A stretch of DNA of 64,000 nucleotides, taken from Zingiber officinale (taxonomy: Eukaryota > Streptophyta > Magnoliopsida > Zingiberales > Zingiberaceae). The position numbers and the translations under genes are program-made. Positions 46,228 through 57,300 of the stretch are shown one piece after another (positions within the stretch are counted from its first letter, which is position 1; every line of letters begins with the position of its first letter). The notes below the pieces were generated by a model. That model was not told the DNA's origin, did not search any database, and saw only the letters and a program-made list of their open reading frames with translations. The stretch is from positions 94,578,984 to 94,642,983 of the forward strand of contig NC_056005.1 of NCBI RefSeq assembly GCF_018446385.1. The letters are read 5' to 3'.

Positions 46228-48375
46228 TATGCCTCACATTGATCAATCTAGATGTCTAGGATAGAAGGACACTTGTCATATATTGTGAGGAGTCACAATT
46301 AGTAGTCACAAGGTGATGTTGGATCTCAACATTCTTGTAACTTGGGTAGTAATGATGTGTTGCTAGATACCGCTCATTACTTATGCTCCTAAATGGGTTT
46401 AGGGGCATTGCCAACGTTACAAGAACCTATAGGGTCACACACTAAGGACAATTAGATAGAGATTAGGTTCATATGATGAACCAAGAGGATTAGGTTCATG
46501 TATTGAACCAAATTGGATTAAGAGTAATCCAAGTTAGGCTAATTGAGTTGGACTCAAGTTGATTCATGTGTTCAATGAGTCTAATTTAGATTATGACTCA
46601 TTGAATCAATTTAATTAAATGAATTAGATTCATTATATTAAGTTGGTTTGAATCAAATGGTTAGATTAGATCAACCATGAGAGAGATTTGGTCAAGTTTG
46701 ACTTGATTTGAGAAGGAAGATGAAAGGTCAAGTTTGACTAGACCATTTGCCACCTCATTTGTGAGTTGACAATAGGAGGACTAATGATGATGTGCCACAT
46801 CATCAAAGTTAGCACATGTGTGTGCCACATCATGGAGGTTACAAACCCCTTTCCATTTAATGTGGTCGGCCACATTAATTGTAAGGGAGTTACAATTGTG
46901 GTCGGCCACTCAAAATGAAAGGGAATGAATTTTTCATTCAAGGGTATTCATTTTATCTTCTTCCTCCTTGAGCTCTTTCTTCTCTCCCTCTCATCCTACC
47001 TTGGCCGAACCCTACTAAGGTGCTAGCACACTTTAGTTTGGTTTTCTCCCTCTTTTGTTCGTGTGGATACGTGTAGAGGATTATCTACTTTGACAATCTT
47101 GAGATTCGGCACCTTGGACGAGCGGGATTCGCGAAGGGCGCGCATCAAGGGTAAAAGACTCTTCTCCTAGTGTAGATCTAGGCTTTAGTAAACTCGTACT
47201 CGAATTTTTTGTTTTATTTTACTTCGCACGGATCCGGTTACGGGGGTTTCAGGGTTTCCGCGATGAGAAAAAGCGGTTTTCGCGGCCTGAAAAACCCAAC
47301 ATATTTTGCATTACTATTGTTATTGTGCTAATTTAATATTATAGAGAAAATCTTAGTGGATCAGGCGACCAGACACTTGGCAGAGAAAATCCAAATAAGT
47401 CTGGAGGACCAAATATTTAGCAGGTAAGTTGGGGCAAGCTCCTGGAGTGAGTGCAGTGAGGTTGTGTCCCAGTAGGGACAAACCTTAGGCGATGAGTCAA
47501 CTGAAGAAACTAACGGAGGTTTATAAGTTGAGATCAAGACAGTCCTTACTGTCTTCATATTGCATATTAGATTTATTCTAACTCTATTTTGAAATAAAAA
47601 TATTGTGTTATTGTACTAACACTGTTTTGCAGAAATTATTGTTCCATCGACGGAACAAGATTGTTCAGTCAATGGATCAAAGATAGATCAGAGCAGTGAG
47701 ATTCGATCAGGATGAAAAGGGGAACATTTAGTTATGTCGATGGATCAAGGGGATCAATCGATGAATCAACTTATTTCAAAATTTAGTGGAGATTTGAATC
47801 AAAGCAGAGAACGTAAAAAGTTGTTTAGTCGATGGAACAGAGTTGATCAATCGATGGAACGATGAGATTTACGGGATTGAATGGATCAGATCTCAACAAA
47901 CAAGGAAGGAGCTATGGTTCCAACGACGGATAGAAGGTTCAGTCGATGGATAGGTTCAGTCGACGAAACAAAAACTATAAAAGAAGCCCTCAAGATTCGA
48001 GCTAGGCACGACTTTCAGTCTTCTAATATACTATTATGCTTCTTTTGCGCTGGTGCAAGCTTTGACTACTACAACGCTCTGTGAAGTCTCCGATAACCTA
48101 CAACTTCTTTTTATACTCATCTAGTGTCAATATATTTAATTACTTGCACTTTATATTCACATCTGTAATATTTCTTTGTCATTTAGTGGATTGTTCAACG
48201 AAAGCGATTGACCATCGTGGACCTTGGAGGAGTCGTCAAAGACTCCGAACCAAGTAAAAAAACTAACCCATGTCTTTTTGATTATCTTTTTATTTTGTTG
48301 CGTACTCTGTTTTTAACTAAAGAAAAATTTTAAAGGAACAAAATTCACCCCCCCCTCTCTCTCTCGCCCTCAACA

Positions 48376-49933
48376 ATCCTTTAAGAAGTCTATCGAGCGA
48401 TTGACCCTAGCTGAAGTTAGGCAAGTGTCAAGTCCTAACTGTGGTTAGGAAAGTGGAAGTCCTAACTGATGTTAGACAAGTGGAAGTCTTAGCTGAGGTT
48501 AGGCAAGGTAAAATCTTAGGGGGAGGTAACCCTAGGTAATGAGAAGTTTTAGAGGAGTGAATTCTAAGCATGTGTGACCGAAAGGTTTCTGGTTGACCAT
48601 ACAGACTAACAAATTTTGGTGAACTTAAGTATAGTGTTGCTAAAACTATTTGCATTACTATTATTGTTATTGAGCTAATTTAGTTGTGCAGGAAAGTCTT
48701 AGTGGATCAAGTCGATTAGATACTGAGTAGAGAAAATCTAAACAGGTTTGGAGGACCCGATGTTTGGCAGGTGAGTTGAGATAAACTCCTAGAAGGAATG
48801 TAGTGAGGTTGTGTCCAGGTGGGGACAAACCTTAGGTGCTGATCCAATTGAAAAAACCAACAAAATTTTCTAAGTTGAGATCAAGACAGTCCTAAATGTC
48901 ATATTCATGTATACTCATATTATTATCTGACTCTATTTTGTAGGATCATGACCTCGGGACTCGGAATCAATTTTTGTCAGTGCTCACGCGTGTAGAATTC
49001 AGAAATCTTCATTTGACTGAGGGTTTAGTCAACCAAATGGGAGATTTAGTCTACCGATTCGGCTAGAATTGCACAGATAAGATTAAAGTTTGCAAACTTG
49101 GTAAAGCATCCTATTCAATTGACTGATAAAACTAATAATTAGTCGACCAATCCATAAAAGGAAATGACAGACGATCAGATCAGATTTCGTAAGAAAGGAA
49201 ATCCAGAGGTTTAGTCAACAGATAACCTTGATCAATCGATCAAACAATGAAAATCATTGGATCGAGACAAACAAGGAAGGGCGCGGAGTTCAGTCGACTA
49301 ATAGGATGTTCAGTCGATAGATAGATTCAGTCGACCAAACGATGTATATAAAAGAAGGTCTCAGAGTCCGAGCAGATTAACAATTCAATCATTACTACTG
49401 TGGTTATCCGTGTCTCTGCTACTACTCATGCAAGCTACAACTACTATGACGTCGGGAGGCCTTCGACAACCTACCCTTTACTTCACATACTTATTGTTGG
49501 TATTTTTTATTGTACTTGCACATTTCATTATATTCATACTTGTATGAATCTTTTCTTTCTCCAATAGTTTTTGGAGAGGAGAACCATATTAGATTGTCTA
49601 TTGTAAGCGATCAAGGGTTGTGGATCTTGAAGTAGTAGTCGTTATACTACGAACTAATCATATCATTGTCTTCTCTTTAATTCTGCTGCTACTATACTTT
49701 GAATCAGTTTTACAATGACAATAATAAAAGGTTTAGCGAGCGATATTCACCCTCATCTCTCATCTTCTATGATCCAATAATTAATATTAGAGAAAGGTTG
49801 CGCTGAAAAGATTTAACAGTCTTTCTAGCATTTTATTTTAAATCTTTTCTGTTAATATTTTTCTTTATACTGCACTATTAATTCCAAGATAAAGTCTTAG
49901 AAATTCTTATTCTGTTTATATCCTTTTGCAAGA
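48376..49933 (+). mobile_element. Second truncated LTR of the 33653/40267 family
   Basis: Repeats GTCCTAACTG-TTAGG units (48400-48510) and the block from about 48540 (GTAATGAGAAGTTTTAGAGG) that matches 34020-34450 and 47310-47600. It carries TCGA-type sites (TCAGTCGACTAATAGG near 49290). It ends near 49775 and is followed by gag. Confidence 0.55.
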
Positions 49934-50722
49934 ATGTTGATGTCTCATCAAGAAAGACGAAATATCTACGAGCCTCCATCATACAATCAAGATGATTTCA
50001 ATTTCTGGAGGTGAGCAATGGAATGATTCATAAAAAGTGAAAGTATCGACACCTAGATAACATTGAAGAAACCTTCTCGAGATTCAAAGGCAAACACATA
50101 GGTAATAAATATGTTAATTAATGTTTTGCCTAATGAAATCGTATGTATATTAGGAAGGTACAAAAATGCCCTTAAACTTTGGACTCATTTGATCAAGCTT
50201 CACGAGAATCCATCGAAGCTAGAAGATCACGTAGAATCCAAATCTGAATCAAGATGCAAGCATGAATCATCATCAAAGTCTGACTTAGAAGAATTAGACC
50301 AAATCAACTCCATTGTGGCTAAGGAGGAGATAGATGGATTCAAACTCAAGTCAAATTTTGAATCTGAATCTGAAACCGCAATGGTCAAGGGGGAGAATTC
50401 TAACGAGGGTTCAAAAGATAATATTATAAATTTAAAATTTAAAGATCATATAATATGTTTTAAATGCGGTGAAAAGGGGTACTATAAAAAGTGTCCCACT
50501 TATCAGAGTCAATTCACACAATCGGAGACACAGGAGGAGTCGATGCCTAAAGTCCGGGAAAGGAAAAAGCACGTCGAATGCTTCAAATGCAAACAAATGA
50601 GTCACTACAAAAGTCAATGCAAAAAAAAAAGACCCAAAAATTTAGAAGGAGCAATTAAGATTAGTAAATTTACATTACATAAAAATTCAATTTTTATAAC
50701 AAAGTTAGTAATAATAATTTAG
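49934..50722 (+). pseudogene. Copia-type gag remnant with zinc knuckles
   Basis: One frame from ATG 49934 (MLMSHQERRNIYEPP) with stops near 50012, 50057 and 50100, then open from 50111. It has the LWTHLIKLHENPSK gag core, an acidic stretch, knuckle CFKCGEKGYYKKC (one residue short of the normal spacing) and CFKCKQMSHYKSQC. It resembles the gag of the element at 43560-45129. No pol text follows; the sequence turns into AT-rich DNA. Confidence 0.8.
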
Positions 50723-53057
50723 TTAATCATTATTGTTCTAGTCCTCATTTTTTTATCACTCAAAGAAATTAATTAATTCATATAATTTAATTAATCTAGT
50801 TAATTCAAATTAATTAATAAAAACTGAAATAAAAATTCAAAAAATAATTCTTTAATCTTTAAAAATAAAAATTTAAAAATAAGTTTTCAACATATAAAAA
50901 TCAAAATTCTACCTTAAATTTTAACAAAAGAAAATAAGTTTTCAAATTTTTAAAATTTATATTTTAGAAACTTTGAAAAATAAAATAATCTTTTAAAAAA
51001 TAAATTTTATAAACTAGAAAAGATAGTTAATAATTTTACCAACTCATAAAATCTAGACTTGGGTTATAAGTCTAAATCAAATTTAAATAAATAAAAAATT
51101 AAACTCCACAAATTAAGTTATAATCAATTATCTTTTAATTATGAAACTAATCAATAATTATAATAATAATCATAATGATAATATTACCTATTTAACTTGA
51201 TTTGCTTGACTTTTGCCATGATAATATATATATATATACTTTAAATTAATTATTATATATCATATCATGCAATATTAATTTTAATTGTTAATTTATAATG
51301 GTTAGAAATGAAAAAGATTTAACTAACCTCGACAATATAATATCAGAATTTATTGAAATGATAGTAGATTAAGGAAACTTAATACACTAAGGAAATTTTA
51401 TCAAATATATGTCTAGGCAACATAAGCTAGTTATACTAAAATATAATATTAAATTCTTTGAGTTGGTCATTTTAGATAATATTTTTAAATTCAAATAAAT
51501 TAATCAAGCTATTTTTGATTGATTAATTAATTAACCTTAATTGAATTAATATATCAAACTCAATAATAATTAATTAATGTTAATCCGAAAATAATTAATC
51601 CTAAAGTAAATCTAATTAATTCAATTTGAACTCAAACTTAATTAATTAAATACAAAATTGATTTAACCAACAAAATACGAAATTAATGTTCAAATGATTT
51701 AATTTCAAATAAATTTCATGGTAATTGATTTCAACTTAAACAATTAATTAATTAATCAATCTCAATTCTATTCTATATTAATTTAATTTTAATTTAATTA
51801 ATAATCAAATTAATTTTAATCAGAAATTAATTTTTATCTTAATTAATACTCCAAAATTAATTTTAGTTTAATTATTTTAATTCAAAAGAAATTCTAACAT
51901 AATTAATTAATTAAATCCAAAACAATTTTAACTTAATTAAATTAATCTGAAATTTAATAAATAATAACCAATTTTAATTTAATGTAAAATTAATTAATTT
52001 AATCAATCCAAAATTCAATTCAATCTAAATTAATTAATTCAAACTAATTTAATATTAATTTAATTAATAACTTTAATTTAATAATTAATTATTAAATTAA
52101 TCCATCAATTTCAATCGTGATAATAATTATTTTAATTAATTCGAAAATAATTATTAATTAATTATTTTGAATTTTAAATAAATTAATTTAATTTTAACTC
52201 AATTTTAAATTAATTTTTAACGTAATTAATTTAATCTAAAATTTATTAAAAATTCTAAGTTAAATAATCTAAACATAATTAATAAATTAAATAATAAATC
52301 AATTCGAAATTAACTTTAACTTAACTTAATTCTTAATTAATTTTAACCTTTTTAAACATTAAACTTAATTCTTAATTAATTTTAACTTAAAACCTAATTA
52401 TTTTAACTTAATTCGAAATTAATTTTAATTAATATTTAATCTTAATTATTATCTAATTTTAATTAACTACTAGTGTGATTGTACACACGCACGCGTGTGT
52501 AATATAATAATATATAAATTATTTGAGTTTTTGAAAATTTGAATTGTTTGGATTTTCTAGTATCATCCTTATAAACTAAGAATTAATTATTTGGGTAAGA
52601 TTCATTAGACCCATACAATAGTGAGGCTAGAGAATCCCAGCAACGGGCTTCCCTATGTAAAAAATTAGTTTAATTTAATATTATACTTATCTTAGTAAAA
52701 AAAACTAAAAAAGTATATTTTTTAACATCGTCGGCCTAAAATATTTATAGAAGCTTCTTTGATCATAGTGTTATCAATTTTAAGATATGGGACTAAAGAT
52801 AACTATATTTTTTTTATATAAAACAACCAGAGAAAATTAATGATGAGAAAAATTTATAATAATACGCTATAGCTGAGTCTCGAACTCTAGATCACTGATT
52901 GTTTCGCTTGTGGAATTGCTAATAAATCTTGAAATTATTTTTAGTGTAAATAGAAAAAAGGACATTAACGTAAATGCATTTTAAGCTTCACAAAAGTTAG
53001 TTAGTAAAGGGGAAATTTTTAATAAAATAGTAAGATAACTTAATTAATTATTTTTAA
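50723..53057. other. Extremely AT-rich block, no genes
   Basis: From 50750 to 52460 nearly all sequence is A/T made of AATTAATT/TTAATTAA-like text, followed by less extreme AT-rich DNA with a short ACACACGCACGCGTGTGT palindromic stretch near 52484-52501. No ORF or known RNA. A GAGTTCGAGACTCAGC motif on the - strand near 52870-52890 recalls a tRNA T arm, but no tRNA fold was seen. Confidence 0.7.
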
Positions 53058-54183
53058 CCTAAAATACTTTTAAAAATATTCTTTAAATTCGTACTTTAGA
53101 AAATGTTTTTAAAATAATATTTAAAAAAATATTAATCTCCAGAAATTATCTTTCAAATAATTTCAAAATAAACATCTAAAATTATGTTTTTACTTGAAAT
53201 CACAATAGCAAGATTTATTGAAAAATTATTTCAGAAGCATCAATTTTAATTTGAAAAATATCTTATTTGTAAAATATTTTAAGCTTGGCAATTTTTTTTT
53301 AAAAAATATCTTGAAAATATTTTTTTACACATTCCTTAGCTTGCAAATAAATTTGAAATGATGTCTGAAAAGAAATTACTAAAAATTGAAATGTTGAAAT
53401 TAGAAATTATCTTTCAAAAGGATAAGGTAGATATTTTTTTAGGAACCTCCATTAAATTAACTCTAACTTTATTAATCTTAAACTTACTTATTAATTAATT
53501 TCAACCTAATTAATTAAACTCTCAATTAATCCTTTATCAATTGATTGAATGTACGTACTTATATATATTTTAAAAATTTATACCCTTGAAATTAATTTTT
53601 TATCAACGCCTAAGCTCTTAGATCATAAAATCAACCATGATCTCTTAAACCCAGACACATAGAAATGTTACTTGTGGTCAACTAGAAATTCCTAAGGAGA
53701 AAATCTTATTGAAAGACATAGGGGTTCTAACTAAAATATTTCAGAAATATATCTTTAAAAATAATTTAAAATTTTTATCTTCAATTTTTAAAAAAGATAA
53801 TTTCAACATAACTTCTTTTCTTTTTAAAATACTTTTAAAAATATTCTTTAAAGTCGTACTTTAGAAAATGTTTTTAAAATAATATTTAAAAATATTAATC
53901 TCCAAAAATTATCTTTCAAATAATTTCAAAATAAACATCTAAAATTATGTTTTTACTTGAAATCACAATAGCAATATTTATTGAAAAACTATTTCAGAAG
54001 CAGCAATTTTAATTTGAAAAATATCTTATTTGTAAAATATTTTCAGCTTGGCAAATTTTTTTAAAAAATATCTTGAAAATATTTTTTTACACAATCTCTT
54101 AGCTTGCAAATAAATTTGAAATGATGTCTGAAAAGAAATTACTAAAAATTGAAATGTTGAAATTATAAATTATCTTTCAAAAG
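53058..54183. repeat. Direct duplication of an AT-rich segment
   Basis: 53058-53456 and 53824-54183 (continuing at 54739) share the same text (TACTTTAGAAAATGTTTTTA, GAAATCACAATAGCAA, AATTATCTTTCAAAAG). The repeat distance is about 765 bp. The second copy is interrupted at TTCAAAAG by the hAT MITE, and both copies run into AGGAACCTCCATTAAA. Confidence 0.85.
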
Positions 54184-54730
54184 TAGAGCCGTCAATTTGG
54201 GTTGAGCCCGTCGGGTTGGCCCGTCCCGTCAAACAATTTAAGCGGATTGTGTTGAAATTTTATCAACCCAAGTCCGCCGTGGGCCGACCCGCCTAGGCCC
54301 GCGACCCGCGCGGGTCGGCCCGCTCGGGCTTGGGTTGGCCCGCGGGTTGAAAAACATATGTAAGCTAAGTTTTAGGCCAATTTATTATCTTTTTTTGTTA
54401 TAATTTTGAAATAAAAATAGTACTTTTCATTCAATATAAGTACTCATTTGTGTTCATTTATATTTAAAATACATCTTTATGTATACATTTAATTCTAGAA
54501 AATTTTTTCGAAGTAAAATGTTGAAGATATGAAATATTTTTTAATTTTTTTAAAAATTTTTGATGGGCTCGCGGGTTGACCCGCCAAACCCGCAACCCGT
54601 CTTAGAATGGGTTGGGTTGGAAATTTTCTAACCCACCAAGTTGGCGGGTTGACCCGCCCCGCCCCGTCAAATAGTTAGCCCGCCACGGACCGACCTACCC
54701 TGCCACGAATTGATCCGTCTGACAGCTCTA
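54184..54730. mobile_element. hAT MITE, 547 bp (copy 2)
   Basis: Perfect 8-bp duplication TTCAAAAG (54176-54183 and 54731-54738). The termini TAGAGCCGTCAATTTGGG and, as the complement of the right end, TAGAGCTGTCAGACGGATCA match those of the 29858-30403 copy read in reverse. GGGTTGGCCCG/CGGGCC repeats fill both ends, with GACCCGCGCGGGTC as a palindrome near 54303. No ORF. Confidence 0.92.
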
Positions 54731-54756
54731 TTCAAAAGGATAAGGGAGATATTTTT

Positions 54757-54815
54757 TAAGGAACCTCCATTAAAGAGAACATGGTATTTGGGAAGGAGGA
54801 CGCCACCACTTAGCC
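54757..54815 (+). pseudogene. ABCB exon 5 fragment
   Basis: AACCTCCATTAAAGAGAACA followed by GTATTTGGGAAGGAGGACGC matches exon 5 at about 14727-14772 (coding [15 protein letters not shown]). Only about 50 bases remain. A shorter trace (GGAACCTCCATTAAA) lies at 53443-53456. Confidence 0.85.
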
Positions 54816-54974
54816 AAAATGGATGGTTGAACAATTTAATGGTATGCTCAGAGAACCAACAGGATTACAGGGTTGAAGAGCTCGACCGGGAAAGAAATTA
54901 TGTTTTTGTTTGATCAAGTCACGTGATGGCTGGCAAGAATGGCGTGTAGTGGAGGTGAATTTCCTTTTTAAGGT

Positions 54975-55670
54975 GGCTACAACTCCTCCGCCACGGCGTT
55001 GGCGAAGCGGGCGCAGACGGCGCCGGTGGAGTTCTCGTCCTGGTCAAACCAGCCCACCTCCAAAGTTAGAATTTTGGACAGCATCCGCAGGCGAAGACGC
55101 TTGGTTAGGTACTCGCTCATGGCGCCGAAATTGTAGTGCTGCCCGATGTTGAGGATGGATGAGAGCAAGGAGAAGACGAACCTCGTCTATCTCGTCGTCA
55201 TGCCGAGAACGTAGGAATAGGGAGGCTGGATCGTGCTCCCGCTGGCCAGCAGTCTCTGTTGGGGCTGGCAGGGGGAGAAGCGGCGCCTCGCTGCTGCCCC
55301 CAATTGCGCAGCCCCGGAGGAGGTCTCTCCTTCGCGGAGGTGTGGGCGGTGGTCCGCTGGAGGCGGACGAGGGAGGAGTAGAGGCCGTCGATTACGTCAT
55401 CATGAGAGCCGATCTCCGTGACGCGGCCGTTCTGCACGACTGCGATGACATCGGATGGTGGAGAGGCGGTGGCACGACGATGGCGGTGCCAGTGCGGCCG
55501 ACGGAGGCGAGGTCGAGGGCCCGACTCGGAGTCGAGGGTGCTGGTGGCCTCGTCAAGCAGGAGGATCTTGGGCGACTTCAGCACTGCCCTGGAGATGGCG
55601 ATTCTCTGTTTCTGGCCGCCGGACATATGCGCTCCTCTTTCTCCCACCTGCACACGCCATTCATTCCGAC
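54975..55670 (-). pseudogene. ABCB exon 6 fragment, inverted
   Basis: On the - strand it starts with the intron end (GTGTGCAG) and [20 protein letters not shown], Walker [13 protein letters not shown], then a frame break, IGSHDDVID and the linker, then TMD2 text ([37 protein letters not shown]), ending at about 54975. It is shortened in NBD1 and TMD2. It shares derived changes (AGAAAGA, CATATGTCCGGCGGCCAGAA) with the + strand copy at 55985 that the intact gene lacks. Confidence 0.9.
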
Positions 55671-56570
55671 AATCACTTATGAGATGAAACTGATATTGCA
55701 TTCTAGTGTTTCTTTCTGGAGTTCCATCAGGTTTTTAATAACTAAAGCTTTGTTTAATTCAGAGATTGCATTCCAGTGTCAATATCTTCCGCTTTCTAAC
55801 CTTCGTGTCGTATCCTCGTGGAAGTAGCGAGATGAAACTGATATTGCATTCCAGTGTTTCTTCCTGGAGTTCCATCAAATTTTTAATAACTAAAGCTTTG
55901 TTTAATTCAGAGATTGCATTCTAGTGATTCTTCCTGTTCTGTGAATTATAGTGAAAGAACTTGTGATTTTTTTTGTTTTGGTGTGTGCAGGTGGGAGAAA
56001 GACGAACGCATATGTCCGGCGGCCAGAAACAGAGAATCGCCATCTCCAGAGCGTTGCTAAAGTCGCCCAAGATCTCCTGCTCGACAAGGCCACCAGCACC
56101 GAGTCGAACGGATCGTCCAGGAGGCCCTCGACCTCGCCTCCGTCGGCCGCACCGCCATCGTCATCACCCACCGCCTCTCCACGATCAGCCATCGTACAGG
56201 ACGGCCGCGTCATGGAGATCGGCTCTCATGATAACCTAATCGACCTCCCGACGGCCTCTACTCCTCCCTCGTCCGCCTCCAGCCCACATCTCCGCGAAGG
56301 AGAGACCTCCTCCGGGGCTGCACAATTTGGGGCAGCAGCGCCGCTTCTCCCCCTGCCAGCCCTAACAGACACTGCTGGCCAGGGAGCGCGATCCAGCCTC
56401 CCTATTCCTACGTTATCGGCATCAGGACGAGATAGACGAGCTTCCTCTTCATTGCCCTCTCCTTGCTCTCATCCATCCTCAACATCGAGCAGCACTACAA
56501 TTTCGGACGTCTTCGCCTGCGGATGCTGTCCAAAATTCTAAGGCGCCCGTCTGCGCCCGCTTCACCAACG
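54975..56570. repeat. Head-to-head inverted repeat of ABCB exon 6 sequence
   Basis: Left arm 54975-55670 (- strand coding), right arm about 55985-56570 (+ strand coding), loop about 315 bp made of intron 5-derived DNA. The arms match closely over the NBD1 signature/Walker B region, the linker and the QHYNF part of TMD2, with indels. Confidence 0.85.
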
Positions 56571-56890
56571 ACGCCAACGATGTCGGCTCCCTCGTCGGAG
56601 ACCGGATGCCCCTCATCATCCAGACCGCCTCGCCGTTGCCATCGGCTGCACCATGGGGCTCGTCCTTACCTGGGAACTGGCCCTCGTCATGATCGCCGTC
56701 CAGCCCATCATCCTTCTATGCCCGTGCCATCCTCCTCAAGCGCCTCTCCTCTAAGGCCATCAAGAGCCAGATCGAGAGCAGCAAGCTCGCCGCGGACGAG
56801 ACAAGCACACGAGTTCATCAGCGCCCTGAAAGAAGGATACGAGACGCACTGCGGCGATTGGGGATGCAGCTCTCCGGCAGCCGCTTGTTT
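55675..56890 (+). pseudogene. ABCB intron 5 and exon 6 fragment
   Basis: 55675-55990 carries the intron 5 end, partly as two direct copies (GATGAAACTGATATTGCATT near 55682 and 55833). Exon 6 follows ([20 protein letters not shown]) with a lost base in the Walker B region, several more frameshifts, a deleted TMD2 segment, and an ~800-bp deletion that joins SSKLAADE-like text directly to [14 protein letters not shown] of NBD2. It ends near CTCTCCGGCAGCC, at the NBD2 signature. Not functional. Confidence 0.9.
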
Positions 56891-56894
56891 TTAG

Positions 56895-57300
56895 CAGTAT
56901 GTACAGCTTCTATAAGAGCTTCCTTTATTATAAATTAACGCGGATGAGTATTATAATACCTGTACATTAACCATGTTTAGTGATTAACGAGTCGATTTTA
57001 TATAAAAATAATTAAAATTAAGTAAATATATTTTAGATATAAAAAATAAAAATAGATAAATAGATGATGAGATTCATAAATAACAATGATAATATTAAAA
57101 TTAATATAAATATGTCTGATAAAAAAGGGATGTTAATAGAATGATTATTTGATATCTTATTTTAAATAAAAAAGAGATCATCATATAATAATTATTCGAT
57201 ATCTTATTTAAAGAGGATGGAGATTGATGCGGGATAAAGAAAAGTCTACTTGACATGAGTCAATTGTCATGATGTAGGTTAAAATCAAGATGATTAATAT
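56895..57300. other. AT-rich spacer
   Basis: No gene or known repeat. An imperfect ATGATGAGATT/GATATCTTATTT direct repeat is seen near 57140-57210. Confidence 0.5.

Larger units (their letters stand above)
40761..47301 (+). mobile_element. Solo LTR of Angela/BARE-like copia, interrupted
   Basis: TGTTAG...CCCAACA ends and the 5-bp duplication TATTT (40756-40760 and 47302-47306). Without the nested element it is 1832 bp. The start (TTCTAGAGCCAATCATTTGA) and the CGTAACTGGGTGGACTATAA block near 41280 resemble Angela/BARE-1 type LTRs. No internal domain exists, so it is a solo LTR. Confidence 0.8.
30975..47866. repeat. Large tandem duplication, second copy expanded by insertions
   Basis: Copy A runs from about 30975 to 34703. 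Copy B runs from about 34953 to 47866 once the insertions at 35482-38153 and 40761-47301 are removed. Both hold, in order: the same AT-rich start, an ABCB exon 4 fragment, an LTR with ATCGAT palindromes, the rest of the exon 4 fragment, and a second truncated LTR element. Shared junctions show that the inner insertions in the exon predate the duplication, while the two LTR insertions in B postdate it. Confidence 0.85.
39944..48375 (+). mobile_element. Truncated LTR retrotransposon, copy B, with nested insertions
   Basis: An LTR start (TGTTAGTGTAATTG, 39944), short internal remnant, a polypurine tract (AATGGGAGAGAT, ends 40266), then a second LTR from 40267 (TGTTAGTGCAAGC) to 48375 (...CCCTCAACA). 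Taking out the insertion 40761-47301 plus its target duplication leaves an LTR of about 1.56 kb. Copy A keeps only its first part. No coding region. Confidence 0.65.

Noticed and set aside
52860..52925. tRNA-like T-arm motif on the - strand (GAGTTCGAGACTCAGC)
   Set aside because: No acceptor stem, D arm or anticodon arm could be laid out around it; perhaps an old SINE trace.
55159..55827. 222-codon + strand ORF over the inverted ABCB copy
   Set aside because: Antisense shadow of the - strand exon 6 pseudogene; the protein has no sense as such.
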